The notes under the pieces were generated by a model. That model saw nothing but the letters and a program-made list of their open reading frames with translations, was not told where the DNA came from and made no database searches. From positions 1-32,421 of the forward strand of contig JAKFVC010000216.1 in the NCBI GenBank assembly GCA_021732415.1: DNA of 32,421 nt. Reading direction: 5' to 3'. The translations under genes and the position numbers were made by a program. This document shows positions 22,606-30,383 of the stretch, in pieces. This stretch comes from Planctomycetaceae bacterium (lineage in GTDB: Bacteria > Planctomycetota > Planctomycetia > Planctomycetales > Planctomycetaceae). Position 1 is the first letter of the stretch. Each line of letters starts with the position of its first letter.

Positions 22606-23115
22606 TTGGACGCTAGTCAGCTAGACCCGGCTGATGTCGCCGAGTTGTACGCCCAGCATGCGGCGGAGCTCAGGGCATTTTTGACTGGGGTGCTGCGCAA
22701 TGCGGACTGGGCGGGTGAAGCCTTGCAGTCGACATTTGTAAAAGCCGCTGAATCGGGACATACGGCTCAGCGAGAAACGATAAAGGGTTGGTTGTTTCGA
22801 GTCGCCTACAACGAAGCCATGCTGCTGCGTCGGCGACAAGAAGTGGATCAACGGGCCACTCGCAAGGTGGCCTGGCAGCTCAATCCAGAATCGGCCGCGG
22901 TGGATTCGGGGTTACTGCAACAGGAAGTGATTGAGCGAGTTCGCCGCGGATTAGACACCTTGCCCTTCGATCAGCGGACGGTCGTCCGGTTACGGATCTA
23001 CGAAGACAAAACCTTCAGTCAAATCGCCGAAGAACTCGGTATTCCCTTGGGAACAGTCGTCACACGGATGCGGGCGGCCTTGCAGAAGTTGAATCGAGAA
23101 CTGGGAGAAATGTGA
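22606..23115 (+). CDS. ECF-type RNA polymerase sigma factor
   Basis: This 169-residue sigma-70-family ECF protein has region 2 at about 12-78 (LYAQHAAELRAFLTGVL, GWLFRVAYNEAMLLRRR) and region 4 at about 115-165 (LDTLPFDQRTVVRLRIYE, FSQIAEELGIPLGTVVTRM helix-turn-helix). The order and length are normal for a minimal ECF factor. An in-frame TAA at 22597 and the lack of any other early start make TTG at 22606 the only reasonable start. The next gene, 38 nt downstream, encodes a single-pass membrane protein that fits an anti-sigma factor. The target promoters are unknown; the genes immediately downstream are the first candidates. Confidence 0.9.
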   Translation: MDASQLDPADVAELYAQHAAELRAFLTGVLRNADWAGEALQSTFVKAAESGHTAQRETIKGWLFRVAYNEAMLLRRRQEVDQRATRKVAWQLNPESAAVDSGLLQQEVIERVRRGLDTLPFDQRTVVRLRIYEDKTFSQIAEELGIPLGTVVTRMRAALQKLNRELGEM

Positions 23116-23153
23116 TCTCGAATTCAGCGTGACACTGGAAAGCGTATTTTAAG

Positions 23154-23657
23154 ATGACTGCCCCACGAATTTCCGCTGCAGACCTCGAATGGCTGGCGTT
23201 TCGTTACGCGGCTGGCGAGTTGCAGGGAACAGAACTCAATACATTCGAAGAACTGCTTGCCACTGACGAACGAGCCTGTGCGGCGGTCGCCCAGGCCGTG
23301 ATGTTGGGTCAGGCTGTGATGCAGGTTGAGCGCGGTGCGGCTGTAGTGCAGCCGATTCGCCAGCGCTCTGCCCGGCGTGCTCTGGCAGTGGCGGTTTGTT
23401 GTGCCGCTAGCGTTGCTATCGCATTCGTCGGCTTGAGTTTCATCAATGTGTCGAACAAGCAGTCTGCCGAAGCAGCCACGAAGGTTGCCGCGTTGTGGAT
23501 CCAGGGAGCGGACGAAGATCAGTCCTTCGAAGCTATTTCGGCCGTGAATCACGAACAGGTTGATCAGGAAGACGAGGACGCGGTGCCCGCCTGGTTATTG
23601 GCGGCGATCACCGAGCAACAGAAAACGGAAGACGGCGAGGAGATGATGCAGGATTAG
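23154..23657 (+). CDS. Probable membrane anti-sigma factor
   Basis: In this 167-residue protein the N-terminal 70 residues are soluble and helical (ISAADLEWLAFRYAAGEL, FEELLATDERACAAVAQAV), resembling the start of planctomycete anti-sigma factors in which a zinc-finger HC2-type region has lost its cysteines. One transmembrane helix is at about 76-97 (ALAVAVCCAASVAIAFVGLS), then an acidic outer segment rich in E, D and Q. The location directly after the ECF sigma gene, with 38 nt between them, is the main argument for an anti-sigma role. No HxxxCxxC zinc motif is present, so the family call is uncertain. It could also be a plain membrane protein of the operon. Confidence 0.65.
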   Translation: MTAPRISAADLEWLAFRYAAGELQGTELNTFEELLATDERACAAVAQAVMLGQAVMQVERGAAVVQPIRQRSARRALAVAVCCAASVAIAFVGLSFINVSNKQSAEAATKVAALWIQGADEDQSFEAISAVNHEQVDQEDEDAVPAWLLAAITEQQKTEDGEEMMQD

Positions 23658-23673
23658 GGTGATGTCGAATTCC

Positions 23674-23737
23674 GTAGCCCGACTCTCTGAGTCGGGTGTT
23701 AGATACGAAATATTCCCGACTCAGAGAGTCAGGCTAC
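23674..23737. repeat. Inverted repeat, gtagcccgactctctgag family
   Basis: The arms at 23674-23696 and 23715-23737 are reverse complements except for one base (the right arm has tcaggctac). It is the same element as at 16566-16665. It starts 16 nt after the anti-sigma stop and ends 4 nt before the next ATG, so it replaces the usual ribosome-binding region of that gene. Confidence 0.88.
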
Positions 23738-23741
23738 ATAA

Positions 23742-24560
23742 ATGTTACATCGATCACTAACAATCTGGAGCCTGTGTTTCGCGTTCCTGGCGGGAAGTGC
23801 CTGGCTGTTCGCGGAACCTGGCGACAAAGACAAGCCGGGCAAGAAGCAGGATTCCTCCAGGACTGAGCCTTCCGACAAGGGTTCGGATAAAAAGCCGGAG
23901 AATAAGAGGCCGGAAAACAAGAACCCGGAGAAGAAACTCGAAGCGGACGCTCAATCAAGAAACGGCAACAAGCCGAACCCCAAGGTCGCTCCCAAGAATA
24001 ATCAGGAGATGACTCCGGAGCGTGAGCAGGCGGCGTTGGATTTCGTCGAAGAAAACCATCCGAAGCTCGCTAAGTTGATTTCACTCCTGAAGACGTCGAA
24101 CACTAAAGAATATCAACGGGCACTCAAGGAACTGTATCGCACGAGTGATCGGTTGGCGACGATCCGCACGAAGGACCCCGCCCGCTACGAACTCGAGCTG
24201 GATGCCTGGAAGCTGCAATCGCACGTGCGCCTGTTGGCGGCTCGTATGACGATGGAAGACGACCCGGAGATCGAACAGGAACTCCGCGCGATGTTGAAAA
24301 GGAAGGCCGAGAATCAGCTCCGGCTGCTGCAGAACGAACGCGAGACTTTGCAGACTCGGTTGAAGCAGATCGAGACGCAGATCGAACGCAGTTCCAAGTC
24401 ACAAGACGATCTCGTACAGCAGGAATATGACCGGCTGTTGAAACGCACAGATCGAGAGAAGCAAGCATTCGTCCCCAAAGCCAATCCCGGAAAGCCGGCT
24501 GGTAATAAGAAGGGGAATGCTGCAAAGCCCGATGACACCGTTGGTGTTGAGAAAAGATAG
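23742..24560 (+). CDS. Exported coiled-coil protein of unknown function
   Basis: I do not recognise a family for this 272-residue protein. It has a signal peptide (about residues 1-24, LTIWSLCFAFLAGSAWLFA), then about 65 low-complexity residues rich in K, P, E, D and N with repeated KPENK/NPEKK words, then a helical region from about 88 to 235 with strong charge and heptad character (LKRKAENQLRLLQNERETL, RLKQIETQIERS), predicted coiled coil. The Lys/Pro-rich end (PGKPAGNKKGN) closes it. It is probably exported and peripheral. The ATG has no Shine-Dalgarno sequence because a palindromic repeat ends 4 nt upstream. Its position between the sigma/anti-sigma pair and the PSD1 gene suggests a shared transcript. 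Confidence 0.7.
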   Translation: MLHRSLTIWSLCFAFLAGSAWLFAEPGDKDKPGKKQDSSRTEPSDKGSDKKPENKRPENKNPEKKLEADAQSRNGNKPNPKVAPKNNQEMTPEREQAALDFVEENHPKLAKLISLLKTSNTKEYQRALKELYRTSDRLATIRTKDPARYELELDAWKLQSHVRLLAARMTMEDDPEIEQELRAMLKRKAENQLRLLQNERETLQTRLKQIETQIERSSKSQDDLVQQEYDRLLKRTDREKQAFVPKANPGKPAGNKKGNAAKPDDTVGVEKR

Positions 24561-24720
24561 TCATTGTTCGCATCGCGAACAGAACGCATTCGCCGTATCG
24601 GGGTTAAATCAGAGTTCAACGCATATCAGTCGGAACGCGCGAGCGTCCGGTTCGAGTCTAATTCTAAAAGCGACGGCCGGGGCGGCCATGCTACAGCCCT
24701 AAGTTTGAAGGAACAAATCC
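24561..24720. other. Short intergenic gap with a hairpin
   Basis: Tgttcgc-atc-gcgaaca (24565-24581) is a 7-bp hairpin just after the coiled-coil gene's stop. Further on, a ggccggggcggccatgctac unit (about 24672-24691) looks like another dispersed repeat. An aaggaa ribosome-binding site precedes the next ATG. The hairpin lacks a T-run, so I do not call a terminator. Confidence 0.5.
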
Positions 24721-27477
24721 ATGAGACAGTCGATCGCCATGTGGATGGCCCTCATTGCTTGCGGTACTGCCGGCAGCTTGCCGGCCGCAGAAGCCTTGAA
24801 GCCGGCCAACGAACGCTTTGCCGTTGAGACCCAGGAAGCCCCCAGCTTCCAGCGGCATGTGTTGCCGTTGATGGGGCGCCTCGGTTGTAACGGCCGGGCG
24901 TGCCACGGTTCATTCCAAGGCCAGGGGGGCTTCCGCCTCTCGCTGTTCGGCTACGACTTCAAGGCCGACCATGACGCCTTGCTGAAGAGCGAAAAGCCGC
25001 GGGTCGATCTGGCTGATGTTCCAGAAAGCTTGATGCTCCTTAAGGCGTCGCTGGAGACTCCGCATAAGGGTGGCAAGCGGATGGAAGTCGACAGTTGGGA
25101 GTACAAGCTCCTGGCTCGCTGGATTCAAACGGGTGCCAAGGGTGTCGAAGAGGACGATATCGGCTTCGAACGCCTGGAAATTTCCCCGACGCAAATTGTT
25201 TTCACCAAGCCCGGCGAGACCGTTCAACTGAAGGTCACGGCGATCTGGCGTGATGGTCAACAAGAAGACGTCACCCCGTTGTGCCGCTTCCGGACGAATG
25301 ACGAATCGGTCAGCGAAATCAGCCTGAATGGTGTGGTGAAGTCGCTCGGTGTCGGTGATACGCACATCGTGGCTTTCTATGACAACGGTGTCGCTCCCGT
25401 TCAAACGCTGCTGCCTGTAAGCAACCAGGTCGGACCGAACTACCCGGCCGTCCCGACTCCGACCAAGGTCGATGAGCTCGTCGTACAAAAACTTAAGACG
25501 CTCGGCATGGTTCCGTCGGAAGTCAGTACTGATGCGGAGTTCCTGCGAAGGGTGAGTCTCGATATGACCGGGACGCTGCCGTCCCCGGTGGAAGTCGAAG
25601 CGTTCCTGGCCGACGCATCCTCGGACAAGCGAGCCAAAAAGGTTGATGAACTCCTCGAACGTCCTGCGTATTCGGCGTGGTGGGCCACTCGGATTTCCGA
25701 TGTGCTGGGCAACAATCCGGTGAACTTCGCGGACAACAATAACGGGACGAGTCAGCGTTCATCCACTCTGTGGTACAACTGGCTCCAGACCCGCCTCCGC
25801 GACAACATGCCCTATGACAAGATCATCGAAGGCATGCTGGTGGCGAACAGCCGCAAGTTGGGGCAGTCTTATGAGGAATTCCTCACCGAGATGGCGACCG
25901 TTTATCGCAAAGACAGCCCGACCGACATGAATGCCCACGAATCGGTCCCCTATTTCTGGGAACGCAAGACGTTCAATCAACCTCCGGAACGGTCGATGGC
26001 TGTCGCCTATGCGTTCCTGGGAGTTCGGCTGCAGTGTGCTCAATGTCATAAGCATCCATTCGATCAATGGACCCAGGACGATTTCAATCAGTTCACGAAC
26101 TTCTTCGGACGCGTCGTCTATGGCGTGCCGGCCGAAAAGGAAGGGAAGGCGCTCTACAACGAGCTCCAGAAAGTCGTGAAGGCCGACAAGAAGGACAAGG
26201 GAAAGTCATTGCTGGCCGCAGGGCAGCCCTTCCCGTTCCGCGAAGTGTATGTGCAGAAGTCCGGTGCCCCGGAGAAGAAGGGCAATGATAAGAACAACAA
26301 GAAGCCCAAGGTAACGCAATCGGTCACCGCACGAGCCCTGGGTGAGGAACAGGTCGCCCTCAATGGCGATACGGATCCGCGCCAATTGCTGATGAACTGG
26401 CTGCGAGAGAAGGACAACCCCTACTTCGCCAAAGCCTTCGTGAACCGCATCTGGGCCGCATACTTCGGTGTCGGCATCATTGAACCCGCCGACGATCTGA
26501 ATCTCGCCAATCCCCCCAGCAACGCCGCGTTGCTGACTTATCTGGAACAAGGCTTTGTCGCTCGCGGATACGACATGAAGTGGTTGCACCGTGAGATCGC
26601 CAACAGTCGGACTTATCAACTGAGCTGGCGAACCAACGAGACCAACCTGCACGACAACCGTAACTTCAGTCGCTCGATCCCGCGGCGCCTGCCGGCCGAA
26701 GTCGCCGTCGATGCGATTCAGCTCGCCCTGGCGACCGACGATCAAGTTGCTCAATGGGTGAAAGATCCGACCGGCCGCATGATTTCCAAGACCGACGGTT
26801 ATGTCCGCAACCGCGGTAACGCGGATTACGCCTTGGGAATCTTCGGACGCCCGGCTCGTTTGACGAACTGCGATTGCGAACGCTCCACCGAGCCCAGCTT
26901 GCTGCAGACGATCTACTTGCGGAACGATGGCGAAATGTTCCGCAAGCTGAGTGAAAGTGGTTGGCTGCGAGGAATTGATAAGCAACTCGGAGCCGAGGTG
27001 GCTGTTGCCCAGCGTGGCAAGAAGCAGGGCGACAAGATGGCTCAGCAGGGCAAGAATCAACGCAAGGCCTTGAAAGCCGCGATCGAGAAATCGACTGCCT
27101 TAATCGCCGAGTTGAAGGTTGGCGAACAAACTCCTGAGAGACTGGCGCAATTGGCCGCTGCGGAAAAAGCACTGGCGAATCAGGAGAAGAAATTTGAACG
27201 ATTGAAGAACAGTGTTCCGGAGGTCCCTGCCGAGCCCAAGACCGAAGTGCCAGGTGCCGAGGTGGCTGTCACCAAGACTCCGGAAAACAAACTGACCGAT
27301 GCCGATTGGGACGGCTTGATCCGACAGGCCTACCTGCGAACGGTCAGCCGTCCGCCGACTGCCGAGGAACTCCAACGCTCGAAGCAGTACATCACGGAAT
27401 CCGAGCAGACCTCAACGGGAATGCGTGACCTGGTGTGGGCGTTGCTGAACACTAAAGAGTTTATCGTCAATCATTAA
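24721..27477 (+). CDS. PSD1-type protein: cytochrome-like motif, Big2 domain, DUF1549 and DUF1553
   Basis: This 918-residue exported protein has a signal peptide at 1-23 (ending SLPAAEA). A c-type-cytochrome-like CNGRACHG motif (C56, C61, H62; CxxxxCH spacing) lies in the N-terminal domain, then a bacterial Ig-like Big2 segment (about 148-232), then DUF1549 (about 245-450, with DAEFLRRVSLDMTGTLP), including a second CxxCH heme-type motif C439-AQ-C442-H443 in QCAQCHKHPFDQW. DUF1553 runs from about 555 to 800 (NWLREKDNPYFAKAFVNRIWAAYFG). A Lys-rich insert splits the two (about 495-530). The family is characteristic of Planctomycetes and is nearly always next to a DUF1501 gene, as here. The function is unknown; a surface redox or degradative role has been suggested from the heme motifs and is inference. 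The Shine-Dalgarno sequence is aaggaa. Confidence 0.93.
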   Translation: MRQSIAMWMALIACGTAGSLPAAEALKPANERFAVETQEAPSFQRHVLPLMGRLGCNGRACHGSFQGQGGFRLSLFGYDFKADHDALLKSEKPRVDLADVPESLMLLKASLETPHKGGKRMEVDSWEYKLLARWIQTGAKGVEEDDIGFERLEISPTQIVFTKPGETVQLKVTAIWRDGQQEDVTPLCRFRTNDESVSEISLNGVVKSLGVGDTHIVAFYDNGVAPVQTLLPVSNQVGPNYPAVPTPTKVDELVVQKLKTLGMVPSEVSTDAEFLRRVSLDMTGTLPSPVEVEAFLADASSDKRAKKVDELLERPAYSAWWATRISDVLGNNPVNFADNNNGTSQRSSTLWYNWLQTRLRDNMPYDKIIEGMLVANSRKLGQSYEEFLTEMATVYRKDSPTDMNAHESVPYFWERKTFNQPPERSMAVAYAFLGVRLQCAQCHKHPFDQWTQDDFNQFTNFFGRVVYGVPAEKEGKALYNELQKVVKADKKDKGKSLLAAGQPFPFREVYVQKSGAPEKKGNDKNNKKPKVTQSVTARALGEEQVALNGDTDPRQLLMNWLREKDNPYFAKAFVNRIWAAYFGVGIIEPADDLNLANPPSNAALLTYLEQGFVARGYDMKWLHREIANSRTYQLSWRTNETNLHDNRNFSRSIPRRLPAEVAVDAIQLALATDDQVAQWVKDPTGRMISKTDGYVRNRGNADYALGIFGRPARLTNCDCERSTEPSLLQTIYLRNDGEMFRKLSESGWLRGIDKQLGAEVAVAQRGKKQGDKMAQQGKNQRKALKAAIEKSTALIAELKVGEQTPERLAQLAAAEKALANQEKKFERLKNSVPEVPAEPKTEVPGAEVAVTKTPENKLTDADWDGLIRQAYLRTVSRPPTAEELQRSKQYITESEQTSTGMRDLVWALLNTKEFIVNH

Positions 27478-27578
27478 GCCCCCGTGGCGGACGCTGCTAG
27501 CGTCCGCATCAATCAAACACAGCGTGCATAACAAGTAATACACCGACGCAATCAGCGTCGGCCACGAAAGGACCAATC
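27478..27578. repeat. Intergenic hairpin pair, gacgct family
   Basis: Two hairpins lie between the PSD1 and DUF1501 genes: gcggacgct-gct-agcgtccgc at 27487-27507 and ccgacgc-aatca-gcgtcgg at 27543-27561. They carry the same ccgtggc...gacgct core as 18755-18781, and the outer ends (cgtggc / gccacg) pair with each other. Confidence 0.78.
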
Positions 27579-28874
27579 ATGGCTCTCCATCAATTCTGCG
27601 ACGGCGTGCGACGACGAGATTTTCTCAAAGCGGGTTTCCTGGGTGGCTTGGGACTTTCTCTGGCCGATTACCTGCGACTCGAAGCTCGTGGTGAGACCCA
27701 GGCGGCGAAGGCGACCTCGGCCATCTTCATCAATCTGGCGGGTGGTCCGACTCACATGGACACCTTCGACCTGAAGCCCAAGGCGGGCAGCGAATTCCGC
27801 GGGGAATTCAATCCGATTGCGACCAACGTCCCCGGCGTCGAGATCTCGGAACACTTGCCGAAGCTGGCATTGATGGCCGACAAGTTTGCGATCTTGCGTG
27901 GTGTCAGTCACACGCTCGCCGCCCACGAACTGGGCACCAAGTACATGATCACCGGCAACCGGCCGATTCCGTCGGTCGAATACCCCGGCTATGGGGCTGT
28001 GGTCGCCAAGGAACTGCCCTCCGCGGAAGACCTGCCGAAGTTCGTGGCCATCCCCAACACGCCGCAGGTGCCGGGTTACCTGGGGATCGAATTCGCTCCC
28101 ATGTCGACGACCGCGACACCGAAGCCGGGCGAGAAATTTAATGTACGCGGGATTTCACTCGCGGGTGGCTTAACGGTGTCGAAAGTCGAACGCCGTGAGA
28201 AGCTGCTGACCGATCTCGACACGGCCTTCAAGGGCTTTGAAGAAAAGAACGATCTCCTGAAGGGACTCGATCAATTCTCTGAGCAAGCTCAGCGGATCAT
28301 CATGTCGCAACGGACTCGCGACGCGTTTGACATCAGCCAGGAAAGTGCAGAGATCACCGCCAACTTCGGTAGCACTGGTTTCGGTACGAGCTGCCTGTTG
28401 GCCACTCGCCTGGTGGAAGCGGGCGTGCGATTCGTCACCGTGACGCTCGGTGGCTGGGATACGCACCAGGATAATTTTACCAGACTGAAGACCAAGAACC
28501 TGCCGGAACTGGATCAGGGTTTGGCGGCTCTCTTCGCGACCTTGGCTGCGAAGGGTTTGTTAGAAAAGACCGCAGTCTGTGTAACCGGCGAGTTCGGCCG
28601 CACACCTAAGATTAACCCCCGAGCTGGTCGTGACCACTGGCCGCGTGCGATGTTCGTGTTGCTGGGCGGCGGTGGGATCAAGGGTGGTCAGGTCCTCGGT
28701 GCCAGCGACGAGAATGGCATGGGGCCGGCTGGAACGCCCATCACTCCAGAAGAAGTGGGTGCCTCGTTCTATCACAATTTGGGCATCGATTTCGGAAAAG
28801 AATACCAGAGCAGCAGCGGACGCCCGCTGATGATCGTGCGACAAGGCAAGGTGCTCGAGCCGTTGTTTGGCTGA
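27579..28874 (+). CDS. DUF1501 protein with Tat-like signal
   Basis: This 431-residue protein of the DUF1501 family has an alkaline-phosphatase/sulfatase-like fold. The N-terminus carries a twin-arginine-type signal (RRRDFLKAGFLGGLGLSLA, 11-29). Diagnostic segments are INLAGGPTHMDTFDLKPKA (near 48-66), the LGGWDTHQDNF motif, GEFGRTPKIN, GRDHWPRAMFVLLGGGGIKGGQ, and the C-terminal IRQ/VRQG end; the His and Asp residues in these motifs fit metal binding. It follows the PSD1 gene after about 100 nt, the usual planctomycete pairing, so the two probably act together outside the cytoplasm. The substrate is unknown. Confidence 0.92.
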   Translation: MALHQFCDGVRRRDFLKAGFLGGLGLSLADYLRLEARGETQAAKATSAIFINLAGGPTHMDTFDLKPKAGSEFRGEFNPIATNVPGVEISEHLPKLALMADKFAILRGVSHTLAAHELGTKYMITGNRPIPSVEYPGYGAVVAKELPSAEDLPKFVAIPNTPQVPGYLGIEFAPMSTTATPKPGEKFNVRGISLAGGLTVSKVERREKLLTDLDTAFKGFEEKNDLLKGLDQFSEQAQRIIMSQRTRDAFDISQESAEITANFGSTGFGTSCLLATRLVEAGVRFVTVTLGGWDTHQDNFTRLKTKNLPELDQGLAALFATLAAKGLLEKTAVCVTGEFGRTPKINPRAGRDHWPRAMFVLLGGGGIKGGQVLGASDENGMGPAGTPITPEEVGASFYHNLGIDFGKEYQSSSGRPLMIVRQGKVLEPLFG

Positions 28875-29177
28875 GAATTCGAGCCACAAGCTGTGTGCGA
28901 TCGACGCAGTGTGAGGGTGTCAGAGTATGAGAGTGACGGAGAGGAACTGTTTGGAATGGTTTCGACTCATTCCTGACTCTCCATCCCTCAAACGCTCATA
29001 CCCTCAGACCGCATGTTGGAGATTACGATTTCAGTTCAGTGACGACGGGAGCAGCCTACTGCACCGTTGGTTGTTTCCCCTCGGTGGGGATGAGACGCGA
29101 GCCAGCCTATTGAGCTGTCGCTCAGCGCCGTAGTCTCATTCACCCCACCTCATCTACCTCGTTAGGAGAGAGTTTCG
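28875..29177. other. Intergenic region before the twin exported proteins
   Basis: The first half has an imperfect inverted pair built on gagggtgtcagagtatgaga and ctcataccctcagac (about 28913-29012). The second half (about 29084-29155) has ggtggggatgagac facing gtctcattcaccccacc, which can form a hairpin. AGGAG (29164-29168) is the ribosome-binding site of the next gene. No gene is seen; a promoter for the twin genes is likely but not located. Confidence 0.5.
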
Positions 29178-29660
29178 ATGCGTAAGTTTGTCTTGAAGTT
29201 CGCAGTGTTGGCCCTGGCCGTGTTGATCGCATCGCCCGTCTGGGCCGCCAAGGAAGAGAAGAAGGCCAAGGGTGGCAAGGCCGTCGCTAAGGCATTCGAA
29301 TTGCCGACCGAAATCACTTTGACCGCCGAGCAGAAGACCAAGCTGGAAGAAGTCAAAAAGGAATTCGAACCCAAATTGGAAGAATTGAACAAGAAGCAAG
29401 CCGACATCTTGACCGCCGAGCAGAAGACGGCGAAAAAGGATGCGGCCAAGGCTGCCAAGGACGCCGGCAAGAAGGGCAAAGAAGCCGCTGCTGACGTTGC
29501 TGCTGCGGTGAAGCTGACCGATGAGCAGACGAAGAAGCAAGAAGAAGTCGGCAAGGAGCTGAAGGCGCTGCACGGCAAGGTCCGCGATCAGATCAGCAGC
29601 TTCCTGACCGAAGAGCAGAAGACCCACTTGGTCGCCAAGAAGAAGAAAAAAGACGCCTAA
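29178..29660 (+). CDS. Small exported protein with LTxEQK motifs, paralogue 1
   Basis: This 160-residue protein has a Sec signal (about 1-23, ending SPVWA|AKEE). The mature part is helical and very rich in K, E and A. LTAEQKTKLEEVKKEFEPKL, LTAEQKTAKKDAAKAAK, LTDEQTKKQEEVGKEL and LTEEQKTHLVAKKKKKDA give four LTxEQ words; this resembles the LTxxQ motif of Spy/CpxP-type periplasmic proteins and many planctomycete exported proteins. It ends in a lysine run. It is preceded by a strong AGGAG. It is clearly paralogous over the whole length to the next gene. The function is not known; a periplasmic chaperone-like role is inference. Confidence 0.8.
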   Translation: MRKFVLKFAVLALAVLIASPVWAAKEEKKAKGGKAVAKAFELPTEITLTAEQKTKLEEVKKEFEPKLEELNKKQADILTAEQKTAKKDAAKAAKDAGKKGKEAAADVAAAVKLTDEQTKKQEEVGKELKALHGKVRDQISSFLTEEQKTHLVAKKKKKDA

Positions 29661-29745
29661 GCGACCTGCGGCACGGTGAGTCGCAGTCTCCGTAGTTCGG
29701 ATGTCTCGTCCACCTGCCCCTCTCGCACTTGAAGAGAAAACTGCA

Positions 29746-30249
29746 ATGCAAAAGATCCTGGTAAAGTTGACCGTGTTGGCAATGGCCGTGTTCATGGCTG
29801 CTCCCGTCTGGGCGGCCAAGGACGACGATAATAAGGACGGCAAGAAGAAGCTTGGCGAGTCCGCCATGGTCATCGAAAAATCCTTCGAATTGCCGGCCAC
29901 GATCACTCTGACTGACGAACAGAAGACCAAGCTGGCGGCCGTTCGGACCGAGTTCGAGCCCAAGGTGAAGGAAGTCGTCAAGAAGATGGGCGAAGTCCTG
30001 AACGCCGAACAAAAGCAAGCTCGTCAGGACGCACTGAAGGCTGGCAAGGCCGCCGGTAAGAAGGGCAAGGAATTGCAGGCTGATGTGGCAGCGGCGGTGA
30101 AAATGACCCCGGAGCAACAGAAGACTCACGACGAGCTCACCAAGGAACTGAAGGATGTGAACGGCAAGATCCGCGAACAAATCAGCGGTTTCCTGACCGA
30201 AGAACAGAAGACTCTCTTGACTGCCAAGAAGAAAAAAAAGGACGCGTAA
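29746..30249 (+). CDS. Small exported protein with LTxEQK motifs, paralogue 2
   Basis: This 167-residue protein has a Sec signal (about 1-24, ending AAPVWA|AKDD), then a helical K/E/A-rich mature part with LTDEQKTKLAAVRTEFEPKV, LNAEQKQARQDALKAGKAAG, MTPEQQKTHDELTKEL and LTEEQKTLLTAKKKKKDA, matching paralogue 1 segment by segment and sharing its last residues. The start was set at 29746, where a signal peptide begins directly; the frame from 29701 adds 15 unrelated residues. It lies 85 nt after paralogue 1 and is followed by a strong terminator. The duplication is old enough that the two have diverged, so both copies are probably kept by selection. Confidence 0.8.
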   Translation: MQKILVKLTVLAMAVFMAAPVWAAKDDDNKDGKKKLGESAMVIEKSFELPATITLTDEQKTKLAAVRTEFEPKVKEVVKKMGEVLNAEQKQARQDALKAGKAAGKKGKELQADVAAAVKMTPEQQKTHDELTKELKDVNGKIREQISGFLTEEQKTLLTAKKKKKDA

Positions 30250-30315
30250 ACGGAGTGGCGAGTTGCCGATGAAAGTCGGTATTGCCGGCGAGTTGAATCG
30301 TCCCGATGAGAATAA

Positions 30316-30354
30316 GAAACCCCCTGGAATCCAACGTGGATTCCAGGGGGTTTT
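30316..30354. terminator. Bidirectional terminator between convergent genes
   Basis: An 18-bp stem (aaaccccctggaatcca at 30317-30333, paired with 30337-30353) with a 3-nt loop is followed by ttttt on the plus strand and gtttcttatt on the minus strand. It lies between the twin exported genes and the convergent SUMF1-domain gene, and can serve both. Confidence 0.88.
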
Positions 30355-30383
30355 TACGTTGATTCACCTCGCGTCACTTACGG

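Noticed and set aside
26206-27060. A 284-codon minus-strand frame inside the PSD1 gene
   Set aside because: It is a shadow of the conserved DUF1553 region on the plus strand.
29154-29981. A 275-codon minus-strand frame with hydrophobic Leu/Phe-rich sequence
   Set aside because: It is antisense to both K/E/A-rich exported proteins. Antisense of Lys/Glu codons gives Leu/Phe/Ser, which explains the apparent membrane character.
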